Shown here: piece after piece, positions 34,566-44,794 of the stretch
How the letters are laid out: every line of letters starts with the position of its first letter
How positions within the stretch are numbered: the first letter of the stretch is position 1
Origin: Bacilli bacterium
GTDB lineage: Bacteria; Bacillota_I; Bacilli_A; RF39; UBA660
Reading direction: 5' to 3'
Assembly: GCA_017416535.1 (NCBI GenBank)
Contig: JAFQCG010000003.1
Coordinates: 62,001-126,000, forward strand
Length of the DNA stretch: 64,000 nucleotides
Notes under the pieces: generated by a model
Databases searched by the model: none
Told to the model about the DNA's origin: nothing
The model's input: the letters and a program-made list of their open reading frames with translations, nothing else
Program-made: the position numbers and the translations under genes

Positions 34566-36038
34566 ATGGCAAAAAGAAATAAAAAACATGAAAAACGCGT
34601 TAAAAAGCTTATTGTAATTTGTTTACTTAGTGCAATCATCTTAACAGTATCAACTTATGCATGGTTCATTGGTATGCAAACAGTTAGTGTTAACGCATTC
34701 GAAGTTGAAATCGCTGGTGCTGACGGATTATTATTATCAGTAGATGGTAAAACATTCACAGAAACAGTTACAATCAACAAAGATACTGAAACATACTCAG
34801 GGAATACAAACAAATGGACTTCTCTAGAACCAATCTCAACTATCGGAGCAATGGATAATGCAACAAATGGTAGTAGAATGATTGTTTATGAAAAGAGTAG
34901 TTTAACATCTTCAGGAGGAGGATACAGATTATTATCTGAACAATTAGTTAATAAAGATGATCCATCAACAACTGATAAAGTTGAAGCAGAAGCAAACGGA
35001 TATGTGGTATTCGACTTATTCGTTAAGAATATGTCAGGAGAAAAATATTATTCAGGAAATAATACAGCTAATGAAGAAGCAGTATACTTAACATTAGATT
35101 CATCTGTATTAGTTGGAAATTCAGGTGTAGAAAATACAGGAATTGAAAACTCAGTTCGTGTAGCATTTGCTCAAATTGGACGTGTACAAGCACCTACAAC
35201 TAATGAATTAGATGACGAAGATGATGCTACAACAATAGCAAATATTCGTGGAATTACTTGTGCAGATGACTCAAGTAAAAAAATTACAGGAATTTGTAGA
35301 AAAGCTACAATTTGGGAACCAAACGATACTAAACACGTAGATAACGCAATTAGTTGGTATACTAAATCATGTTTAAAAAGAACAATTGATACAGAAGCAG
35401 GAAAAGATGAATTTAATGGAGCTTGTAATACAATCGCAGATGGAACATTCTATGAAACATATGCAGTTGCAAAAGCAATTCCAGAATCATTAACATATCC
35501 AGTAGATGTATATGATGGTGCTAAATACAATACATCAACTAATTCAATTACTGCAGGATACTTAAATGCAGTAGATACATTCACAGATAGTGAAAAAATC
35601 TTATCTGGAACATCTCGTAAAGAATTTATGACATTAGCTCCAAATAGTGTAACTAAAGTAAGAGTTTATGTATATATTGAAGGACAAGATGTTGATAACT
35701 ATGATTTCGCATCATTAGGAAAACAAATTTCAGTTAACTTTGGATTTACTAAAGAAAGATTTACTGCTGAAGACATCGAATATGTTGAAAATGATGATGT
35801 AGATTTAAATGATGATTTATATAGAAACTTCTATATAACATATGAAAATTCTGGAACAGTAACAATTCCTGAAGAATATAAAGATATCGTAACATTTAAA
35901 GATGATACAAATACTTTAGCAATCTTAAAATCAATTAAAAAATCATTTACAATTAAAGATGGTGAAACAGTTGTTAATGTTACAAGAACAATTACAGCTG
36001 ATGGCCATGTAAATTGGGAAGCAAAAGCTGCCGCATAA
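34566..36038 (+). CDS. SipW-signal surface/fibre protein, paralogue 1
   Basis: 490 residues. The N-terminal hydrophobic segment IVICLLSAIILTVSTYAWF has the SipW-dependent signature TYAWF, followed by a beta-rich body. Four cysteines at about residues 232, 244, 274 and 292 surround IWEPNDTKHVDNAISWY and could form disulfides. The segment NSVTKVRVYVYIEGQDVDNYD near residues 355-385 is shared almost exactly with the next gene. The sequence is acidic with codons typical of the window. A candidate major subunit secreted by the SipW-type peptidases downstream. It is followed by a GGCAC..GTGC hairpin at 36042-36062 without T run. Confidence 0.8.
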   Translation: MAKRNKKHEKRVKKLIVICLLSAIILTVSTYAWFIGMQTVSVNAFEVEIAGADGLLLSVDGKTFTETVTINKDTETYSGNTNKWTSLEPISTIGAMDNATNGSRMIVYEKSSLTSSGGGYRLLSEQLVNKDDPSTTDKVEAEANGYVVFDLFVKNMSGEKYYSGNNTANEEAVYLTLDSSVLVGNSGVENTGIENSVRVAFAQIGRVQAPTTNELDDEDDATTIANIRGITCADDSSKKITGICRKATIWEPNDTKHVDNAISWYTKSCLKRTIDTEAGKDEFNGACNTIADGTFYETYAVAKAIPESLTYPVDVYDGAKYNTSTNSITAGYLNAVDTFTDSEKILSGTSRKEFMTLAPNSVTKVRVYVYIEGQDVDNYDFASLGKQISVNFGFTKERFTAEDIEYVENDDVDLNDDLYRNFYITYENSGTVTIPEEYKDIVTFKDDTNTLAILKSIKKSFTIKDGETVVNVTRTITADGHVNWEAKAAA

Positions 36039-36092
36039 TAAGGCACAACGATAAAATCGTGCAAATAAGTAAAAAAATAGTGGAGGAAAATT

Positions 36093-37484
36093 ATGAAAAA
36101 TAAGCGTGCTAAGAAAATAAGAAATCTAGTATTTATTTGTGTTCTATCAGCAATCTTATTAACAGTATCAACTTATGCGTGGTTCGTTGGATTACAAACA
36201 GTTAGAGTTAATCCATTCGACGTTGAAATCGCTGTTACTGATGGTTTAGCATTATCAGTTGATGGTGTAGATTTCTACGACACTGTTACAATTAACGGTG
36301 AAAAAGAAAGTGTTGATGCTATTAAAAGTGCTTACGCAAGTAACACAAATAGCTGGACAAAATTAAAACCAGTTTCAACAATTGGTACAATGAGTTCAGA
36401 TACAAGCCGTATGGTTTTATTTGAAAAGAGTAGTTTAACTGCTTCAGATAAAGGATATAGATTATTATCTGAACAATTAGTTAATACTGAAAAAGAAGCT
36501 GAAGGATATGTTGCATTCGATTTATTCATCAAAAACTTATCTGGTGAAAAATACTATGCAAAAAACAATGAAGCTAATGAAGAAGCAATTTACCTAACAT
36601 ATGATTCTGCTGTATCAGTAGGAAGTACAGGTAAAAACGGTACAGGAATTGAAAACTCAGTTCGTGTAGCATTTGCTCAAATCGGACGTGCTAAAGCTGA
36701 TAAAGCAGCTTCAGTATTCCAAGAAATGTCTTGTGCAAATGCTGAAAATGCTGACGAAAGCGTTGCAACAGGAATTTGTAGAACAGCAAAAATCTGGGAA
36801 CCAAATGATACTAAACACGTTGCAAATGCAATTAGTTGGTATAATAAATCTTGTAAAGTAAGAGCTGGAGAAGGAGAAGCTTGTACAGCAGTAACAGATG
36901 GATCTCAAACTGCTACATATGCAGTTGCAAAAGCAATTACTGAAAATGCTGCAGATGACGCTAGAGATTACGAAGTAGATATTTATGATGGTCTTAACGG
37001 ATATGAACAATCAATTACTGATGGATATCTAAATAAAGTTGATACATTTACTGCAACAGAACAAGCTGAAAAAGCTGAAAAACGTAATGTATTCATGACA
37101 TTAGCTCCAAATAGTGTAACTAAAGTAAGAGTTTATGTATATATCGAAGGACAAGACGTTGATAACTATGATTTTGCTCAATTAGGACATGCAATCAAAG
37201 TTAACTTCGGATTCACTAAAGAAAGATATACTACTGATGATTTCGAAGATGAGCCAGTAACATTCATTCCAGGAGCAGAAAATACTAAAAGAGTAGGATA
37301 TACAGCTACAGGAGAAATTTCAGCAATTTCTGATAGTGAAATCGTTTATGATTCTGCAAGTAAAGCATTCTATTACTTAGATTCATTAACAAAAACATCA
37401 TTCACTTTCAAAGATGGTGAAACAGAAAAAACTGCTACATACGCAGAAGCAACTGGATGGACAATTGCAGACAAAACTGCTTAA
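36093..37484 (+). CDS. SipW-signal surface/fibre protein, paralogue 2
   Basis: 463 residues, clearly homologous to the preceding gene throughout: ILLTVSTYAWFVGLQTVRVN signal segment, RLLSEQLVN, GIENSVRVAFAQIGR, IWEPNDTKHVANAISWY with four matching cysteines, and NSVTKVRVYVYIEGQDVDNYD. Some stretches are almost identical at DNA level (35628-35705 versus 37095-37172), pointing to recent duplication or gene conversion. Ribosome site GGAGG precedes ATG 36093. Followed by a strong hairpin, so it is likely the most abundant product of the unit. Confidence 0.8.
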   Translation: MKNKRAKKIRNLVFICVLSAILLTVSTYAWFVGLQTVRVNPFDVEIAVTDGLALSVDGVDFYDTVTINGEKESVDAIKSAYASNTNSWTKLKPVSTIGTMSSDTSRMVLFEKSSLTASDKGYRLLSEQLVNTEKEAEGYVAFDLFIKNLSGEKYYAKNNEANEEAIYLTYDSAVSVGSTGKNGTGIENSVRVAFAQIGRAKADKAASVFQEMSCANAENADESVATGICRTAKIWEPNDTKHVANAISWYNKSCKVRAGEGEACTAVTDGSQTATYAVAKAITENAADDARDYEVDIYDGLNGYEQSITDGYLNKVDTFTATEQAEKAEKRNVFMTLAPNSVTKVRVYVYIEGQDVDNYDFAQLGHAIKVNFGFTKERYTTDDFEDEPVTFIPGAENTKRVGYTATGEISAISDSEIVYDSASKAFYYLDSLTKTSFTFKDGETEKTATYAEATGWTIADKTA

Positions 37485-37514
37485 TAATGTCAAAATAAAC
37501 TTATTATAATAAAT

Positions 37515-37570
37515 AAATAAAGGTAACATTTCCCACACCAACTAGTGTTGGGGTGTTACCCTTTATTTGT
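37515..37570 (+). terminator. Strong GC-rich hairpin, probable leaky terminator within the fibre operon
   Basis: AATAAAGGTAACA ... TGTTACCCTTTATT forms a long outer stem, and CCAAC-TAGT-GTTGG an inner stem; it is the most GC-rich hairpin seen here. It ends in a T-poor CTTTATTTG, so termination may be partial, lowering expression of the third paralogue and downstream genes. Confidence 0.65.
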
Positions 37571-37587
37571 ATAAAGGTGGTGTCTAA

Positions 37588-38733
37588 GTGACAAAACAAA
37601 CAACAAAAAAGACAACCAAGACAACAAGAACTAGCACACAAAAGCACCCCAAAACAACAGTAAAATCAGCAAAAAGTACAAGAAAAAGAAAAGTATCAAC
37701 ACCAAGAAAAATAAATAAAAAACTTACAATCATAGTAATTTTATTATTGGCAATTTTACTTATTTTCTCAACTTATGCCTGGTTTTCAACCAACTTAAAT
37801 GTAAAAATTAAAACATTTAGAATGGTTATTCAAAAAAATAGTGACTTATCAATTTCTTTTGATGGAATTAATTTTGAACATAGTTTAGAAATTAATAAAG
37901 AAACAATAATAGATGAATTAAATACATTATATCCAAACCATACAAATCAATGGGCTGCAAATGGATTTATTCCAGTATCTTCAGCTGGTATACCAAATAG
38001 CAATACACCCAAATTTAATGTTTATGAAACAAGTGGTGTAATGTATGCACGAAGAGATCGTGAAAAGTTAAATGGATTCTTAAGGACTCGTTTAGCAAAA
38101 GAAACTGAACCAAGAGAATATAACTCATATTTAGCATTTGATGTATTTATAAAGAATGAAACAGGTTCACCTGTAGCAGATAACTTATATTTACAAGATT
38201 CAACAATTATTCAAGCTGTTGATGAAAATATTACTGAAGAAATGTTAGGTTTAGTCAATTCATTTAGAATCGGATTTGTAAGAATAGGTAGTGTAGGTTT
38301 AAAAGCATCAGTTGATGAAATACAAAATATTTCATGTAATAGTCAATGTGAAGAATTAATATTTGAACCTAATAGTAAGAATCATACGGCTTTATCAATA
38401 GAAAGAGCTGCAAAACACAATGTTCAATTAGTAGATGGTATAAAATATCCAACATATGCTTATAAAGCGGCAGGAGGACCTATCTACGTTAAAGATTCAA
38501 TACCAGGATCAAAACTAGATCCACAATTCTTTGAATTCCAAGAAACAAGAGATGAAAATGATTTTGATAATCCTATTTTCCAAATACCAAATGGTGTTAC
38601 AAAAGCAAGAATCTATATCTGGATCGAAGGACAAGACGTAGACAGTATCGAAACTGACTCTGAAGGAGCAGAAGTAGAAATTGGAATCGACTTTACTAAA
38701 GATACAGCTGGTTGGGATGCTTTTGATGAATAA
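37588..38733 (+). CDS. SipW-signal surface/fibre protein, divergent paralogue 3
   Basis: 381 residues with a GTG start behind AGGTGGTG. A Lys/Thr/Ser-rich cytoplasmic head of ~45 residues precedes the TM/SipW segment ILLLAILLIFSTYAWFSTNL. The body is shorter and more diverged than the two upstream paralogues but keeps FDGINF, YLAFDVFIKNETG, FEPNSKNH and the shared ARIYIWIEGQDVDS. Only two cysteines remain near residue 250. A minor or tip subunit is plausible. A 47-codon gene follows closely. Confidence 0.75.
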   Translation: MTKQTTKKTTKTTRTSTQKHPKTTVKSAKSTRKRKVSTPRKINKKLTIIVILLLAILLIFSTYAWFSTNLNVKIKTFRMVIQKNSDLSISFDGINFEHSLEINKETIIDELNTLYPNHTNQWAANGFIPVSSAGIPNSNTPKFNVYETSGVMYARRDREKLNGFLRTRLAKETEPREYNSYLAFDVFIKNETGSPVADNLYLQDSTIIQAVDENITEEMLGLVNSFRIGFVRIGSVGLKASVDEIQNISCNSQCEELIFEPNSKNHTALSIERAAKHNVQLVDGIKYPTYAYKAAGGPIYVKDSIPGSKLDPQFFEFQETRDENDFDNPIFQIPNGVTKARIYIWIEGQDVDSIETDSEGAEVEIGIDFTKDTAGWDAFDE

Positions 38734-38754
38734 AATGAGGGGAATGGTGATGCT

Positions 38755-38898
38755 ATGACAGAAGAAAATAAAATTAATTTCGATCTATCAACATTAACAT
38801 TAGAAGAATTAGTAGAAGTATATGAAAATATTGAAATATTTTTAGATTATTTAGAGGAAAGCAAAATAGAAGAAGAAAAGGGCAAAGAAGATGAATAA
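38755..38898 (+). CDS. Small acidic protein (47 aa)
   Basis: A short gene in the gap between two larger ones: MTEENKINFDLSTLTLEELV..., ending EEEKGKEDE. Very acidic, predicted helical, no TM. GGTGATG lies five bases upstream of ATG 38755, and its end overlaps the next start (38891) by eight bases, as expected for translational coupling. It could be an adaptor to the following protein. No family recognised. Confidence 0.65.
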   Translation: MTEENKINFDLSTLTLEELVEVYENIEIFLDYLEESKIEEEKGKEDE

Positions 38899-40522
38899 TT
38901 TTTTAGAATTCATAAATAAAGATATAGAAGGCAAAAAAGAAAATCTTGAAGCAATGCCTACTAAAACAAAAACTAACAAGAAAAAAGTCAATGAAACAAT
39001 AAATACATATATTAAAAAGTATCAAGATTATAAAGAAAAAACTTATAAATATATGACAGTAAAAGCAGCATCTCTATCAAAAGTAGAATCTGCATCAAAC
39101 ATTGATAAAATAAAAGAAAAAGTTGTTAGTTTAGAACATGTTAAATTTCTTCTAAATCCCTCAAATACCTATCTTGAAAAGATGGGATTTGATACATTAT
39201 TGTATCAAATAAATAATTACTATACATTAAATTTTAAGTCACTAAATGTTATTATAAATGGATTTTTAGATAAGTTCGATCAAGCAGGTATTCGTCTAAA
39301 AAGTGATGATTTTAACTATACTTGTTATGTACATGAATATATGACTGCATTTTTAGAAGTAAGAACTAAAAAAACATCATCATATGCACATGTTTCTGAA
39401 ATATTTGAACAAATCTACTGGATGAATCCTGAAATTATTCAACATATTGAATTAAATTTCAGAAAACTAATTAGAATAAATCAAAAGAAATTAAATTCTT
39501 ATATTGCATCTCTTCAAAGAGAAGCTATGTCTAAGAATAATATAAGAAACTATGCAGATTGTTTAGAAAAACTTCAAGCAGCATATGTTGAACTAAATAT
39601 GAACCAAAAAGAAACAATAGGCGACATTTTAGAATTATCTAAAACAGGTGCCATTGATATTGAACAATATTTAGAATCAAGTAAAGTTAGAAAACAAGCT
39701 TATCAATCATTAATTGCTGATTCAATTAATTTTAATGATAAAGATAAGATGAATAATATTTGTGAAGCACTTGAAAAATTAAAATTAAATATTAATGAAT
39801 TAAGTAGTTATTTTGAATTTTCTGCTTTATTTAGAGAATTTAAGAATAAATACGAAAAATATTTAGGAAATGTTAATATAAAAAATAACGGTAAAAATCT
39901 TAAAGATATCGAAGTACAAATTGATAAAAAAGAAGACGAATTAGCGAAAATTAATAAAAAAATATATGGTGGAAGACCAGGTATATTTGAATTTAAAAGT
40001 GATCATGAATTAAAACATTTAAAGATGGAATCTGTTCTAAAAGCAAAAGAACTTTATGAATTATATAAGAAATATGATGAAGAATACTTCAATTTTGAAG
40101 TAATGCAAGTATTATCAAATACTATGTCTATTTCAGATTTACTAAATTTATATTATAGTTTTGACTATTTCAAAAAGTTAGAACTTCAAAAAATATATAA
40201 GTTAACCACTTATGATGAAGTAATTGAATATAGTGAAAACTTTGATTTATTTGCAATGAATCCAACAAATGTAATTATTAATGGAGTAACAGTATTTACC
40301 CAATGTAATTTACCAAGAATCGTTGCTAATAAATATAGATTAAGTAATATTCATATAGAAGAAGAAGACTTAGCTGAGGATAATTTAAAACCTCTACTAA
40401 ACAAAGTTTCAATTATATTAAGAACACATGCAATTGAAAATAGTTCTACTTCTATAGATAAAATTTGGTTTGTTACTAAAGTAAACAAATTCAAACTAAA
40501 AGAAGAAAAAACTAATGAGTAA
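38891..40522 (+). CDS. Cytoplasmic helical protein of unknown function in the fibre cluster
   Basis: 543 residues with no signal peptide or TM. N-terminal 60 residues are Lys-rich; the remainder is charged helix, with a coiled-coil portion near DIEVQIDKKEDELAKINKKI. I recognise no family. It shares context with the membrane-bound McrB-like ATPase and fused SipW protein, so it could be a cytoplasmic part of an assembly or regulatory complex. Its start overlaps the small acidic gene by eight bases. Closed by a terminator. Confidence 0.7.
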   Translation: MNNFLEFINKDIEGKKENLEAMPTKTKTNKKKVNETINTYIKKYQDYKEKTYKYMTVKAASLSKVESASNIDKIKEKVVSLEHVKFLLNPSNTYLEKMGFDTLLYQINNYYTLNFKSLNVIINGFLDKFDQAGIRLKSDDFNYTCYVHEYMTAFLEVRTKKTSSYAHVSEIFEQIYWMNPEIIQHIELNFRKLIRINQKKLNSYIASLQREAMSKNNIRNYADCLEKLQAAYVELNMNQKETIGDILELSKTGAIDIEQYLESSKVRKQAYQSLIADSINFNDKDKMNNICEALEKLKLNINELSSYFEFSALFREFKNKYEKYLGNVNIKNNGKNLKDIEVQIDKKEDELAKINKKIYGGRPGIFEFKSDHELKHLKMESVLKAKELYELYKKYDEEYFNFEVMQVLSNTMSISDLLNLYYSFDYFKKLELQKIYKLTTYDEVIEYSENFDLFAMNPTNVIINGVTVFTQCNLPRIVANKYRLSNIHIEEEDLAEDNLKPLLNKVSIILRTHAIENSSTSIDKIWFVTKVNKFKLKEEKTNE

Positions 40523-40537
40523 AATCATTAGTTTTTT
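40507..40537 (+). terminator. Intrinsic terminator
   Basis: AAAACTAATGA-GTAAAA-TCATTAGTTTT with T run overlapping the end of the 38891 gene. Confidence 0.92.
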
Positions 40538-40613
40538 ATTTGTTTTTTAGTGCAAAAAATATCTAATTATGTTAAAATAAATAATATAGGATAGAAGTAA
40601 AGGATGAGATGTT

Positions 40614-43600
40614 ATGTCAAAATTTAAAAAGTTACTTTTAAAACTTAAAAAGATTCCTAAAACTAGATATATTGCAATACTTGCAGTTATTGTTTTAGCA
40701 GTAGCAATAGCTATTCCAACACTATCTAGATATAAAAATAGAATTGACATTAATGCACTCCTAAGTGATGAAAATAACTGGGATGGAACAGTTGCTTCAT
40801 CATATAGAAGTGGTAACGGAACATCTTCAGATCCTTATATAATTTCAAATGCTAAAGAACTAGCTTATTTTGAAAAAATGTTAAATGAAACAAATTATGA
40901 AAATACATACTTTGAATTAAGTAATGACATTATTATTAATAATGGTTTATTTGATTATGATGAAGAAAATATTACTTATACATTAAATAAAACAAAACTA
41001 TATGTTAAAGAATACACAACAGATATTTATAATAGTAAAGACTTTACTCAAGATAAATTATCATCAATTAATAGTTTTAATACACTAGATAATTTTAAAG
41101 GTCATTTTAATGGTAATTACTATTCAATCTATGGTTTGTATATAACAAGTAATACTCAAAGTGAATTAGCATTATTCAATAATTTAAAAGGTACAGTAAA
41201 AAACTTATATTTAGAGAATATTCTAATTTATGGAGGATCAACTACTTCATCTTTAGCAACAAATATAACAAATTCTAAAGTAGAAGATATATTTGTAGAT
41301 GGAGATATCGTAGGAACAACAAACAAAAAATATGTAAATGAAATAAATTCATTAGAAGATGTTGAAGTAAAAGACAAATTAACAACAATTACTCTTCCTG
41401 AAACTACAAAAGTTCCATCATCCATAAAATTATTTGGAACATATACATCATCAAAAGAAGATAAAAAAATAACAATTAATGATAAAGAATTATCTATAGG
41501 AGATTTTGAACTTGATTTAGGAACAACTCCTCTAACATCAATAAACGTTGTAGTAGAAGAATTAGACGATACAGAACTAAAATTATCTAATTTAAAATAC
41601 ACTATTACTTATGAAGAAGATACATATGCAATAAGTGCCGGTGTTGTTGCAAAAACATCAAGTTCAACATTAACAAATATTATAAATAAAGCAAAAGTAT
41701 ATGGTACAAATGAATCAGCAGGTATTATTGGTCAATCCTCAAATACAGATTTATTAAGAGCCTATAATACAGCAAGCATTAAAGGAGAAAATATTGCTTC
41801 AGGGTTAATTGGTACAATAGATAGTTCACTATCAGAAACAAAAATATCAAATGTATACAATACTGGAACTTTATCAGCAATAGCAACATCAGCATTTGTA
41901 AATAAGATTTCAAATAATGAAAAAATCACCTTAGAAAATGCATTTAATACAAAAGAAGCTTTTTATAGTATCAATAAAGTAGAAAATACAGAAGTAAATA
42001 TTAATAATGTATCTGATGTAAACTTAATTTCTGTATCAACAGGAACACTTAAAGGAGAAATAACATCTGGTATAAAAACAGATACACTAACTCATACAGT
42101 ATTAAAAGAAACATATTCATTTAGTGAATATATTGATTCACAAGATTTAAATAATAACAAAGATAATGCTTGGGTTTATGAAGAAGGATATTATCCAATT
42201 CTATACTTCGACGATTTAAATAACCCAATCGCAACATTATATGTAGGAACATATTCATGGAACGATCTAGGATATAACTTAAGAGATTTATATATTAAAA
42301 ATGAAGTAGGATTAAGAATAGTATCAAATGATGAACTTAATCCATATAAAGAAGCATATTATCACATTCATAAAGGTACAGGTCTTAAAACAAGAGAAGA
42401 AGTAGGGCAAATAACAGACTGGTCATTATATGAAGAAATGGTAAAAATAACAGAAGAAGGTTACTATACAATATATGTTAAAGTCGTAGATAAAAACGAT
42501 ACAATTACTTATCTAAATAGTGAACGACTTGTTGTAGACTTAAAAGAACCAACAGCAACACTTACAATGAATGATAAAAATTGGAACGATTTAGCTAGTG
42601 ATTTAGATAATATCAACATCCTAGAAAAAACAAATTTAACAGTAACTTCAACTGGTGGTTATGCCGATATAACTTCGACAAAATACCATATTTCAACAAA
42701 AATACTTACAGAAGAAGAACTTAAAACAGTTGAATGGAAAGAATATAAAGAAAACATTCAATTAACTGAATGCGGTAACTATGTTGTATATGTACAAGTA
42801 ACAGATGCAGCAGATCGTGTTAAATATATCAACTCAGACAATATTGTTTTTGGAGGATATAAAGAAGAAATATCATTAGGAAGAGACACTAAAATAGACA
42901 CTGATAAAGTAAATATTACATCAAAGTCAAGTGTTACATACAACTTCAAATACGATGAAGAAAGAACATATCAAGAAAATGATACAAATACTTTTATAAC
43001 AAGTGTTGATTTACCAAAAAGTACAATAATGACATTAATTGATAATACAACAAAAGAAGTTTATAAATACAAAACTACTGGTGAAGAAAACAAAAAATAT
43101 CAATTAAATAAATTTGTAAAAGTAGGTCAAACTGACAAAACAAATATCTTTAGTGATGAATCATATACAAATAAAAAGAATAAAGATATATCAATTACAT
43201 TAGACTTTAGTCAAACAGAAATATCAGAAAAATTAACATTTGAAGCACATCTAGAACTAATCAACTTTAATAAAGAAGCAGTTGTTTCAACACTAAAAGA
43301 TACAATTAAAGAAATAACTGTTTATAATGATAAAGACATGAATTTAGTTATAAATAAATTAAATTCAATTGAAACAATTAAATATAATAGTGATTCAGAA
43401 ACAGAAATAAAATTAGAAAATTATATTGCAAATAAAGAAGAAAATAACAATGTAATTTACGACACAACAACAGAAAATAAAAAATTAGGAATTGCAATTA
43501 AACTACTTGACGAAGAAGATAAAATAGTTGAGAAAAAACATCTAAAGAATATCCAATTTAAAGTAGGAGATAACATTTACTCTCCAGATAATGATGGAAT

Positions 43601-44222
43601 TGTAAGAATTCAAGTTGCAAATAATCTTGATAAAACAGAGACTACATTAAAAATAATTACTTATTTATCAACAACAAAATTAGAATTAGGAGATTACAAT
43701 TTTATAATTACACCATATGTTGCAAACGATGGAAAATATACTAGTGATTTATCTGCTAAATCAATTAATATACCAGTAAAAGTAACAAATAAACTTGAAT
43801 CTGGATATGGATTTAATGCAATTATTACAACATTAGATGAAGAAAATAAAGAAACTGAATTTAGAAGTGTTATATCAAAAACAAAAGAGGAAGCTGAAGA
43901 AATTATTCAAATTCCAACAACAAAAATAAAAATCAAAATACTTGATACAACAACAGTAAAAGAAAAGCAAATAAGAGTTTCATTATATAAACGAGCAACA
44001 AACGTAGCTACTGATCAAACATACGAACTTGTTGATTTAAAAGATTATATTAAAGGAAATCTTAATAGTGTCGAAGACAAAGTATATAGTCTAGATAATT
44101 ATTCAACTATATTAGAATTTGATAATAATAAATTTGAAAATAATGGATATGAATTAAGATTTGAATTATATGATGGAACTAGAAAAATCACATCAATAAA
44201 GAAAAAATTTATTGTTATATAA
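40614..44222 (+). CDS. Very large secreted surface protein with GLUG-like and repeat domains
   Basis: 1202 residues. Basic head and TM/signal segment (YIAILAVIVLAVAIAIPTLS), then WDGTVASSYRSGNGTSSDPY with YIISNAKELAYFEKML, a surface module seen in GLUG/adhesin-like proteins. Around residues 330-450 a GLUG-like stretch has KVYGTNESAGIIGQSS and NTASIKGENIASGLIG. Two or three repeats of ~90 residues, such as ATLYVGTYSWNDLGYNLRDL and ATLTMNDKNWNDLASDLDNI, follow. The tail is Lys/Glu/Ile-rich. No LPXTG or other wall anchor is seen; retention may be through the N-terminal TM. Probable adhesin or scaffold for fibres. Confidence 0.75.
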   Translation: MSKFKKLLLKLKKIPKTRYIAILAVIVLAVAIAIPTLSRYKNRIDINALLSDENNWDGTVASSYRSGNGTSSDPYIISNAKELAYFEKMLNETNYENTYFELSNDIIINNGLFDYDEENITYTLNKTKLYVKEYTTDIYNSKDFTQDKLSSINSFNTLDNFKGHFNGNYYSIYGLYITSNTQSELALFNNLKGTVKNLYLENILIYGGSTTSSLATNITNSKVEDIFVDGDIVGTTNKKYVNEINSLEDVEVKDKLTTITLPETTKVPSSIKLFGTYTSSKEDKKITINDKELSIGDFELDLGTTPLTSINVVVEELDDTELKLSNLKYTITYEEDTYAISAGVVAKTSSSTLTNIINKAKVYGTNESAGIIGQSSNTDLLRAYNTASIKGENIASGLIGTIDSSLSETKISNVYNTGTLSAIATSAFVNKISNNEKITLENAFNTKEAFYSINKVENTEVNINNVSDVNLISVSTGTLKGEITSGIKTDTLTHTVLKETYSFSEYIDSQDLNNNKDNAWVYEEGYYPILYFDDLNNPIATLYVGTYSWNDLGYNLRDLYIKNEVGLRIVSNDELNPYKEAYYHIHKGTGLKTREEVGQITDWSLYEEMVKITEEGYYTIYVKVVDKNDTITYLNSERLVVDLKEPTATLTMNDKNWNDLASDLDNINILEKTNLTVTSTGGYADITSTKYHISTKILTEEELKTVEWKEYKENIQLTECGNYVVYVQVTDAADRVKYINSDNIVFGGYKEEISLGRDTKIDTDKVNITSKSSVTYNFKYDEERTYQENDTNTFITSVDLPKSTIMTLIDNTTKEVYKYKTTGEENKKYQLNKFVKVGQTDKTNIFSDESYTNKKNKDISITLDFSQTEISEKLTFEAHLELINFNKEAVVSTLKDTIKEITVYNDKDMNLVINKLNSIETIKYNSDSETEIKLENYIANKEENNNVIYDTTTENKKLGIAIKLLDEEDKIVEKKHLKNIQFKVGDNIYSPDNDGIVRIQVANNLDKTETTLKIITYLSTTKLELGDYNFIITPYVANDGKYTSDLSAKSINIPVKVTNKLESGYGFNAIITTLDEENKETEFRSVISKTKEEAEEIIQIPTTKIKIKILDTTTVKEKQIRVSLYKRATNVATDQTYELVDLKDYIKGNLNSVEDKVYSLDNYSTILEFDNNKFENNGYELRFELYDGTRKITSIKKKFIVI

Positions 44223-44241
44223 TTAGAAAGAAGGGAATATG

Positions 44242-44787
44242 ATGGTAAAGAAAAAAATTATGATTATAGTAGTTTGTTTATTTATCTTAATTTGTGGAAC
44301 CGGAATAACATATTCCCTTTTTACATCTAATTCCAATTTAATTGCAAATCAAAAAATTGCTCAATTTATATTTGATGCATCAAGAACTGATTCAATTGAA
44401 TTGCCAATTACTGATATTAATCCTGGAGATGAACCAGTAAAATATTCATTTCAAGTTGCCAATAATTTAGAACAAAAAAAGAGTGATGTTACAATTAATT
44501 ATCAAGTAATAATTAAAACATATCATTTTATGCCTTTAGAAATAAAACTTTTAAAAGAAGGTATTGAAGAACCAATACTAATCTGTGATGAAACATTTAG
44601 TAGAGATGAAGTTACAAATCAATTAATATGTAATTCTGGAGTACAAAAGATGGTTCATAATGATGAAGTAACTGACAAATATACACTAGAATTAACATTC
44701 CCATCTAAATATAATAGTGATGTTTATGCTGATTTAGTAGATTATATAGATATAGATATAAATAGTTGGCAATCAACAGGGAAGTAG
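44242..44787 (+). CDS. SipW-substrate TasA/camelysin-like protein
   Basis: 181 residues with the SipW-type signal segment IIVVCLFILICGTGITYSLF; cleavage is expected after TYS or similar. The body INPGDEPVKYSFQVANNLEQ and EVTDKYTLELTFPSKY is the TasA/camelysin beta-sandwich pattern (DINPGD...YSFxVxN). Two cysteine residues (LICDE, LICNS) could pair. ATG 44242 gives better spacing to GAAGGG than ATG 44239. Followed eight bases later by another SipW-signal gene. Confidence 0.82.
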   Translation: MVKKKIMIIVVCLFILICGTGITYSLFTSNSNLIANQKIAQFIFDASRTDSIELPITDINPGDEPVKYSFQVANNLEQKKSDVTINYQVIIKTYHFMPLEIKLLKEGIEEPILICDETFSRDEVTNQLICNSGVQKMVHNDEVTDKYTLELTFPSKYNSDVYADLVDYIDIDINSWQSTGK

Positions 44788-44794
44788 GTGAAGT

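Noticed and set aside
36042-36062. Terminator between fibre paralogues 1 and 2
   Set aside because: The GGCAC/GTGC hairpin is small, has a bulge and lacks a T run; co-transcription is more likely.
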